Part shown: piece after piece, positions 56,901 through 61,544 of the stretch
How the letters are laid out: each line of letters starts with the position of its first letter
Numbering within the stretch: position 1 is the first letter of the stretch
Assembly (NCBI GenBank): GCA_048262255.1
Contig: JBLXFH010000001.1
Coordinates: forward strand, 1,550,001 to 1,614,000
Length of the DNA stretch: 64,000 nt
Direction of reading: 5' to 3'
Source of the DNA: JABMNT01 sp048262255
Lineage (GTDB): Bacteria > Pseudomonadota > Alphaproteobacteria > Rhodospirillales > Casp-alpha2
Position numbers and translations under genes: made by a program
Notes under the pieces: generated by a model
Database searches by the model: none
Seen by the model: the letters and a program-made list of their open reading frames with translations, nothing else
Told to the model about the DNA's origin: nothing

Positions 56901-59900
56901 TATGAAGGCCGGAAAGATTTTCGTGGCCACCAACAATCTCAGCACCTCGACCCTGACCACGACGGATAGCTATAACGACGGACAGTGGCACCATGCGGCG
57001 GGCGTCTATGATGGCAGCACGCTGAAACTTTATATCGACGGCGTGTTGGTGCAATCGACCAACGTCACCGGCACGCCGACGCAGGACAGCAACGATTTAT
57101 ACATCGGTTCTTATGACGGGACACAGCAGGACTTCAACGGCAAGATTGACGAAGTGCGGGTCTGGTCCGATGCCCGCACGCAGGGTGAAATTCAGGACGC
57201 CATGCATCAATCGATCGACGCGGGAAGCAGCGAACTTGTCGCGCAATATAGTTTTGATGATGATGTCACCACCGTTGATAACAACCAGGGTGCTGCCGCA
57301 AATGACGGGACGTTGGTTAACGGAACTGTGGGCGCATCAACCTCCAGCCCGGTGACGGCGGGCCCGGAAATTCTGCATCTGCCGGGCAAGGCGCTCGTGC
57401 TGAATGGGACGGATCAGTATGCAACGGTGCCGGATCTCGCCATAAACTTTACCGACATCACTGTTGAGACCTGGTTGAAGTTGGATAGTCTGCCATCTAT
57501 CAATGATTACGACATGATTCTTGGTAATACGTCGGATGCGGCGGGTGATTTGCATCTGCATATCGGGGGGGTCACCGGGGTTAACCAGCTCCGTTGGGCA
57601 GAGACCGGCAACAACCTTATCTTCTCGCATGATTTTGCCAACGAACTGAATGAGTGGGTGCACATCAGTGTCGTGCGCGATGTCTCGGCGAATACGGTTT
57701 CTCTTTATCTGAACGGAGACTTGTCTGAAACAATTGCCTATACCCCGGCAAATGAAAACGTTCTGACACTCGATAATGTGCAGATTGGGAGCTATGGCGG
57801 GTCACAGTTTCTGGACGGTGCACTGAGCGACGTGCGTGTCTGGAAGACGGCACGGACAGGGGCCGAAATCCAAAGCACTTATAACCAGACCCTGACCGGA
57901 ACTCAAAATGGCGACCTGATTGTCAATTACGTCATGGATGAAATCACCGGCATCACGATTGAGGATGAAGCGGGAAGCGACCATGGGGCGACGGTTGTTG
58001 GCAGCCCAACAATTGTTGACGTGGTTCCATCGGTGTTCTGCAATGAACTGACCATCATGGAAGGTGAAACGGCAACAGGCGTGATGACGGATAACGATGT
58101 TGATGGCACCGCCAGTTACAGCGTTACGGCCAACCCAAGCCAGGGGACGGTCAGCATCGATTCCTCCTCCGGGCAATGGACCTACACGCCGCCGGAGAAC
58201 TTTGCCGGAACGGTTAGTTTTGATGTTCAGGCGGTGGGCGCGACGTCCGGCGTCGATACGGAAACGATCACCGTTGTTGTTACGGCGGATGCGGAACCTG
58301 CCGTTCATGGCGGCGCCCTGCAGTTTGATGGCGTCAACGATTATGTGAATTTGGGCACCTTGAAGGATTCTGGGGGCAACAACATAAACGGTGCCTACAC
58401 GATCGAGGTTTGGGTGAACGCGGCGACGGCGGCCATTGGGTCGCAGGGGTTTGGCCGTTTTGTCGAAATGACAGAAGGCGAAAACAACGATAATATTTTC
58501 CTGGGGTTTGATGGCACGACCGGAAAAATTCACTTTGCCAACTTTGTCGATTCAACATCGTCTTATCTGATCACAGACGCCCAGCTGTCGCTTAATGAAT
58601 GGGTGCATGTGGCGGCGGTCAACAATGGTGACGGGACAGGGGCGATTTATTTTAACGGTGTTGCCCAGGCAACGACCGGGTCTGCAACGCTCACGGCGGG
58701 GGTCGATGTCGAGCGGACGGAAAGTTATATTGGCAAAAGCAGTTGGGCTGCGGATGATTATTTCAAAGGCATGATTGACGAAGTGCGGATCTGGAATGAT
58801 GCGCGCTCCGCACAGGAAATTGCCGATAACTATAATGAGCAGATTGATCCCGCGTCCGCGAATCTGGTTGCCAACTACAGTTTCGAGGATGGGTCGGGCG
58901 GTGTTATCAAAGATGCTACGGCCAACAACAATGATGGTCAAATTGTTGCCGGAGCCACAGGACCTGTCGGCAATGTTCTGAATATTGCAGATGCTGATAG
59001 CGTTAACGATGGCCTGACTGCGACGCTGGCCAGCAGCACCATTTCAGGTGCAGTCACCCTTGAGACCTGGATTAAATTTGACCGCAGCACGCAAGAAGCC
59101 TTCCTTTCACTTGGCTCCGATGTCGGCGGGACATTTCAGAGATTTGTCATGGCAAAACGTGCCACAGGAGAGCTTGAGTTGCTCTTGAGCGATGCTAACA
59201 GGATTGTCACAAGTGCGGGTGTTGCCGAGACAGATGTCTGGCACCACATTGCGATGACCTATGATGCTTCGGACAGTGGGGGAGCCGTCTATATTTATGT
59301 GGATGGCGTTCAGATGGCGAGCGGTACCGTTGCCGGGTTCACTCTGGCCGGCGCTAACACGCAAAACCTGTACGTAGGAAGTGATTATACGGCGACTCCT
59401 TTTGATGGCCAGATGGACAATGTGCGGATTTGGAGCAGTGCGCGCACGGCGGAAGAAATTCGCGAAGGCATGACCCAGTCCTATGATTACGACACGACAA
59501 ATCTGGAGCTTCAGTATTCCTTTGATGATGTCTCCGGCACGACGGTCAGGGACAACACGCCAACCGAATCCAACGGAACCTTGAACAACGGTGCGACGAT
59601 TGTCGATTCTGGCAGCGGGGGAGCGCAGTTTGTTAATCATCTGGGCAATGCGCTGAGCTTCGATGGGACTGATGATGTGGTTACCTTTACCAGTCCCGTT
59701 GGCCCGTCCGGTGCGGCGGCGCGGACCATTATGATGTGGGTAAAGACAAGCAGCGATGCCGCCCAGCAAATCATCAGCTACGGTACCACGTCGGGAGCAG
59801 CCAGTTTTGGTGTTGGCTTCAATTCCTGGGATGGCAAAGGCGTGTCGATTGATATCCACGGTGCGGCCATTGACTTCCAGCCGTTGACAGCAACCAATGA

Positions 59901-61476
59901 CGGCCAATGGCATCACTACGCCGTGGTCGTGCCGTCCAGCGCGACCGACGGTACGGTCAGCCTCCGTGATCTGGAGGTCTATCAGGACGGTGTCCGGCTG
60001 ACGGCGATATCGGATGTGGCCAGCGACAATGATTACGCCTTCAATACGGGCAGCGGTAATTTGAGGTTCGGATCCTACATTGATGGTTCGGACGACTTCA
60101 GCGGGCAGATGGCCGAAGCCAGTGTCTGGTCAACGGCTCTGACAGCGGCGCAGATCCAGAATTACATGTCGCGCTCTCTGGATGGCGATGAAAGCGGCCT
60201 TGAAGGCTACTGGAAACTGGATGAAGAACCCGGGTCGACAACGGCGGCGGATTCATCTGTGAATAACAATACGGGTACGCTGGGGGGGGATGCGGCGTTT
60301 GTTAATACGGCACCTTCTATTGAAGGCAGCTCTCTTGAGATTGCTGAAAATTCTAGTGCATCCGGACAGATGACCAATGCCGATGTATCCGGCACCGCGA
60401 CCTATACGCTTGTCGGCTCGCCGCATTTGGGGACGGTCGATCTGGATGCGGTATCCGGGCAATGGACTTATACGCCCAACGCAGATACCCAGGGCAATGA
60501 CAGCTTCACCATTCGCGCCACAGGGGCGACTTCGGGAATTGATGATGAAACCGTTGCCGTTGATATCGGCAAGGATCCGGGGCTGGGGCCGGACTACTCG
60601 CTGGTATTTGATGGAACCAATGATTTTGTCGATATTGGCGACGCGGGGAACCTGGCGACGGGCTCCGGGGCTTTCACTTATGAAGCCTGGATCAAGTCTT
60701 CCGTGAATAACCTCCGCCAGGACATTATTTCAATTGGTGATCGAACATCGGGAAATAGCTCCTTCCTGCACATCGGGGATACCGGGTTATTGGAATTTGA
60801 TTTCTTTGGCGGGACCGGGCCTGCATCGACGGCAACGGTTGCGGACGGCACGTGGCATCATGTCGCGGTGACTTATAGCAGCGGGACAGTCCAGTTATAT
60901 GTGGACGGCACGGCCGACGGATCACAAAGCGGATTTTCCAGCATTGATATTACAGATAGTTCTTCCGGAACCAGCAATGGCGTACATATAGGTATTAATA
61001 ACGATGGCTCCAGCCAGCCGTTCAACGGTGAAATGTCGGAAGTTCGAATATGGAATACGGCGCGCGATCAAACAGCCATCCAGAGCGATATGGATCGTCA
61101 ATTGAATGGAGACGAGACGAATTTGATCGGTTACTGGGATTTTGACGAAGGTGCGGGCGCTGTTGCGAAGGACAAATCGGGGAACGCGCATGATGCCGCC
61201 ATCACCAATGGTGCGACATATAAAAACCTGACGACAGTCTCTGTTGGCAATGGTGAATCCTATAAGGGCATGATCCTCGGTGAGGATGCGGATGGGGATA
61301 ACCTGTCTTATGCAATTTCGTCAGGCTCTTCCTTGACCGGTTTCACCTTGGATACGGATGCCAATACCTATACTTACGTCGGCAATGCCGCCGACGGAAA
61401 TTATGAGGTTTCAATCGATATAACCGACGATCAGGGTGGTGTGACAACGGAAACGATAAATTTCACCGTCACCTGA
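47905..61476 (+). CDS. Giant (4523-residue) LamG and cadherin-like repeat surface protein
   Basis: This is a very large, acidic, Gly/Asp/Thr-rich protein, probably exported by the adjacent type I system. Domains in order: an N-terminal module (about 1-130) with NDLVLTGENGEVITFEGFF, as in many large alphaproteobacterial exported proteins; Ala/Gln-rich repeats (220-545); a Pro/Ala linker (572-718); a cadherin-like domain (719-877); then 14 LamG/concanavalin-like domains of 185-200 residues (880-4430), each ending near RIW-D-RTAEEI. Six shorter Ig/cadherin-like spacers with the DTFT-I pattern lie between some of them. A final cadherin-like domain ends at NFTVT. No GGxGxDxUx RTX repeats and no N-terminal signal peptide are seen. 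The ATG has no clear ribosome binding site. Adhesion or carbohydrate binding is the likely role, inferred from domains. Confidence 0.9.
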   Translation: MIAGEKNTNTPKSALDNEGLSGSVQGELSTGAFDIPDWAAQAVFEQTGNDLVLTGENGEVITFEGFFALNPPPVLVTLTGQQITAEDVDQRIEAAETILLAQNAEGPVSDAAPLSEPLTDNAPDGDAAPNSLEVLLSNLSGAGEIDPELLQVFQAAMREAVAEGVTPEQALAQQQAFVDALLGDIALGVSPQEALAAAKTVFLSTLPPPQTATEDATAPAGNLLAALASGDGLDAVVSQLIAESQNGQPLTPEQMTAATDALVESLQEGLAEGQLPGELLAGVNEVVDGVVEATAPTPLSDGDALLSALSSGENTEGVLPDGQTGSDALVAALQDGQSVDAALAGATAAQNDLQNAVNQQNDPSTADPLLAALSSGQGVDQAVGDSADFQNALVDALQNGQSLEAAQQTAQITEQARATAEAQTNDPNAGDPLLRALASGEGVDQAVGDSADFANALGDALQQGSTLGAATQTASQQAASQAQATAESNTGGADPVLAALASGQGADAALGDVANSDSGAEAIVAALESGQSATEAVAQAETETQAQTAAVAETTTDPAPTPDAGVSAADSTPPAENVQVAAAPAPAPASTPPPAPTPQTAVAPAPAPPPAPAPPPAPEPTNVEASTPTPVPDPIAPPAPVAAPAPPPAPAPPPAPAPAPAATPSPAPFPVYNPPPTPAPTPVPSPSPAPSPSPAPRPAPSPSPSPDPSPSPSPPPPPVNVAPTLAAGLGTTTIYRQANGATAADNALTLSDSDSPNFSGGELVVEITTNNSADDRLSVENQGSGAGQIGFDGTNITYAGASIGTAAGGTGTTPLTISFTGSGATPVAVQALMRAVTYNHAGTPDKNADPIVTLTVTDGDGGTSTVISRTIDITTETPVDVHGMIAQFDGVDNHVPMSTSNTLTLTSHTMELWVNTNTANPDQGYVGLDDSGGKVAQILTEADGAWRVEISDDLTNFKRYESSIVINDGQWHHLAYTYDAGTDTLKLYVDGTEDTNATTPLNASFSGFSITDEIYMGVNRGEDNVVDGRIDEVRIWSDVRSADEIEANYNDVISNPSGDSSLAAYYRFDDTSEPTKVQNLGSAGDALDATIGDGGVVINPTTSAMKFDGTGDFVELPTDMLNASDITIETWFQWNGGNTFQRIFDFGSGRAASADDYLILSPKGDNDKLTFTIADGGTQKDLLGPELVEGIWYHVASVIDSSANQMRLYVNGELVGTASAGGFTPDALSVNDAFIGRSNFTGNDDLNGAVSDMRIWSTARTSTEIVENYNQELDGGQPGLIAHYKFDEGSGTTLVDSAGDNNGTVSGNPTWIDTGPEIHGSALTVLENQNISGTFDTGGFSGTVTYSVSTAASNGTVKIDGAGNWEYVPDENFHGTDTFKLNASSTEGQTDYDTITVTVKSVAENSVTVGNGLLAVDGTTDAVTANLASGTVTNTFTIEMWVNYQDITGQQNPFRLGETVTEDKRFVIEKRGAGDATTGGQTHSFFLGKSGDSAVVDTEVAVVANTWAHLAFTYDGTTVNAYVDGNHVVSQAVSGYSLGNVAQKLSVGADGATLHAKALIDDVRVWDDVRTAEEIRNNYDQQLTGSEDNLQVYYRFDDESSPATVDNLGALGSAADGTFLGDAHIISTLGSAVRFNGSNDYIEVANKASDPLAITGDLTIETWAKFDAQAANPIAYFTTSGADSTANNTLYALRMTSGAAAGRNAGDILYFHESGSGVDNTVVFHTGLNPDQWYHIAAVRDVSSNSVKLYIDGKLFGTETYSNDPTGGTNSRFLAGFKDNGDDYDMEGEMADLRIWGAARTDQEILDNYDSQLTGNQGGNLILNYTFDDGAGGTVTDMAGSNDGTIVGDVDFIEAGPQIFGSHQTVQENHSVTGYMSTNDVVQSVLDVGKPGEDNVATGVKYANFTDFPTTALSVEMWINPDVIPGSLFSYAVSGTANEVFAYMLNENTLRMYVNNNSTEYDISGFNFTVGEWAHIAFTWQTGSGNNLFVYQNGVLIGQDDVSNSALQGGGTLYLGTDQDSVGGGFQNGNSFDGQMAEVRVWSDVRSASEIKANYDKELTGSEGNLVAYWQLNEGGGTTAVDKAGNHTGTIETTTTGFTSDHPNAPVIPLSNDGTTFSVTGAGTADSDGWVEATTTGGGTVRVDTVSGQYIYTPKADFYGRDTFELTATGDGATGITDSETITVQVNSDNRVDVSGASLQLDGTDDYVVLADASLNNMAAGTIETWIYLDSNDAEVITAKEHDGANSIGVFSVGSYADTSGNPQTGDAGKLYFHGHDGVATASSSATVSTGAWYHVAVTFNGTEARFYIDGEFDSVTTGDFQLPDLAGATETTLGMWNHTTNISHLDGRIDEFRIWNDVRTAEEIHDNYNLQIPSSATDKPATYLRFDDVHDGGTVENLGSLGNSGNATMANGADTVNGVGALDFDGTTTFINAGRGSGNELAISGDLTMETWIKFDAISGTQGIFDFANTGDASANSNVLYQFQLNSDGNLVYAHEFDTGSNSTPIIATTNLIADHWYHLSAVRDVSENQIKFFVNGSLVSTHAYTTADPNGGSSSTLIIGGTGAGGALGENKLNGQMSDMRIWKTARTDAEIANNYDQELTGNQGGDLVLNYKFNETSGSALTDSSGTITGISATGTATWVDMAADVYGETVSMRANETVSGQFESSASNYSVATNATHGAVTIDATSGAWVYTPTANYSGTDTFTISADGIDQETITVTIADQSVNMAAGLAQFDGGLVDRIETSIASGTITTNATFEMDVLFNDLTGQQNFLNYKGETNDQIFNLIKDGTDHHLEFVVNGTHIDSGITAVANTWYHVTGTYDGTTARIYVDGALKASGTPTAMDLSGNVQTLVLGGNPLADAAETQGVQFKGLLDEVRVWSDVRTAQEISDNYQNPLSATGNNLEVYYRLDDDGVDTIKDYSGNGRDGSSATGQVLTLDGSGDFVRVTNNSTLNVSNWTIESWFQTTGHTGSADADIGRLISKQQGAGGNQYSLYMKAGKIFVATNNLSTSTLTTTDSYNDGQWHHAAGVYDGSTLKLYIDGVLVQSTNVTGTPTQDSNDLYIGSYDGTQQDFNGKIDEVRVWSDARTQGEIQDAMHQSIDAGSSELVAQYSFDDDVTTVDNNQGAAANDGTLVNGTVGASTSSPVTAGPEILHLPGKALVLNGTDQYATVPDLAINFTDITVETWLKLDSLPSINDYDMILGNTSDAAGDLHLHIGGVTGVNQLRWAETGNNLIFSHDFANELNEWVHISVVRDVSANTVSLYLNGDLSETIAYTPANENVLTLDNVQIGSYGGSQFLDGALSDVRVWKTARTGAEIQSTYNQTLTGTQNGDLIVNYVMDEITGITIEDEAGSDHGATVVGSPTIVDVVPSVFCNELTIMEGETATGVMTDNDVDGTASYSVTANPSQGTVSIDSSSGQWTYTPPENFAGTVSFDVQAVGATSGVDTETITVVVTADAEPAVHGGALQFDGVNDYVNLGTLKDSGGNNINGAYTIEVWVNAATAAIGSQGFGRFVEMTEGENNDNIFLGFDGTTGKIHFANFVDSTSSYLITDAQLSLNEWVHVAAVNNGDGTGAIYFNGVAQATTGSATLTAGVDVERTESYIGKSSWAADDYFKGMIDEVRIWNDARSAQEIADNYNEQIDPASANLVANYSFEDGSGGVIKDATANNNDGQIVAGATGPVGNVLNIADADSVNDGLTATLASSTISGAVTLETWIKFDRSTQEAFLSLGSDVGGTFQRFVMAKRATGELELLLSDANRIVTSAGVAETDVWHHIAMTYDASDSGGAVYIYVDGVQMASGTVAGFTLAGANTQNLYVGSDYTATPFDGQMDNVRIWSSARTAEEIREGMTQSYDYDTTNLELQYSFDDVSGTTVRDNTPTESNGTLNNGATIVDSGSGGAQFVNHLGNALSFDGTDDVVTFTSPVGPSGAAARTIMMWVKTSSDAAQQIISYGTTSGAASFGVGFNSWDGKGVSIDIHGAAIDFQPLTATNDGQWHHYAVVVPSSATDGTVSLRDLEVYQDGVRLTAISDVASDNDYAFNTGSGNLRFGSYIDGSDDFSGQMAEASVWSTALTAAQIQNYMSRSLDGDESGLEGYWKLDEEPGSTTAADSSVNNNTGTLGGDAAFVNTAPSIEGSSLEIAENSSASGQMTNADVSGTATYTLVGSPHLGTVDLDAVSGQWTYTPNADTQGNDSFTIRATGATSGIDDETVAVDIGKDPGLGPDYSLVFDGTNDFVDIGDAGNLATGSGAFTYEAWIKSSVNNLRQDIISIGDRTSGNSSFLHIGDTGLLEFDFFGGTGPASTATVADGTWHHVAVTYSSGTVQLYVDGTADGSQSGFSSIDITDSSSGTSNGVHIGINNDGSSQPFNGEMSEVRIWNTARDQTAIQSDMDRQLNGDETNLIGYWDFDEGAGAVAKDKSGNAHDAAITNGATYKNLTTVSVGNGESYKGMILGEDADGDNLSYAISSGSSLTGFTLDTDANTYTYVGNAADGNYEVSIDITDDQGGVTTETINFTVT
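48564..49530 (+). repeat. Degenerate Ala/Gln-rich tandem repeats inside the giant gene
   Basis: Units of about 63-66 codons begin near 48805, 49003, 49195 and 49384, each starting with a DPLLAALSSGQG-like block and holding a NALVDALQNGQSLEAA-like block. A weaker unit begins near 48564. Units near 49003 and 49195 are close at base level (both contain GATCAGGC then GTTGGCGATTC). They are predicted helical and may act as a stalk or anchoring region. Confidence 0.75.
49619..50059 (+). repeat. Proline/alanine-rich linker in the giant gene
   Basis: About 147 codons coding almost only Pro, Ala, Thr and Ser (PAPAPPPAP- and PSPSPAP-like). It separates the helical repeats from the beta-rich LamG part and is likely an extended, flexible or wall-spanning segment. 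The base repeat CCNGCNCC causes long spurious frames on both strands here. Confidence 0.9.
50540..61200 (+). repeat. Array of 14 LamG-like domain repeats
   Basis: Fourteen units of 555-610 bases can be counted by the conserved ending EVRIWSDVRTAEEI-NY and the start F-DG-NDYV. Centres of the endings are near 51010, 51670, 52600, 53290, 54020, 54970, 55650, 56550, 57170, 57840, 58780, 59430, 60120 and 61040. Units come singly, in pairs or in threes between cadherin-like spacers. They have diverged strongly, so recombination between them looks old. Confidence 0.85.
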
Positions 61477-61544
61477 TCTATCTGCTAGAGTAAAAAGAAC
61501 AAAATAAAAAATAAAAAAACTAAGAACTTGAGGGGACAAACGGT

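Noticed and set aside
50540..61200. Possible CRISPR or satellite array
   Set aside because: The repeats are coding LamG units of over 550 bases that have diverged strongly; there are no short identical repeats with spacers.
47905..61476. RTX calcium-binding repeat protein
   Set aside because: I searched the translated protein for GGxGxDxUx nonapeptides by eye and found none, so the RTX label was not used.
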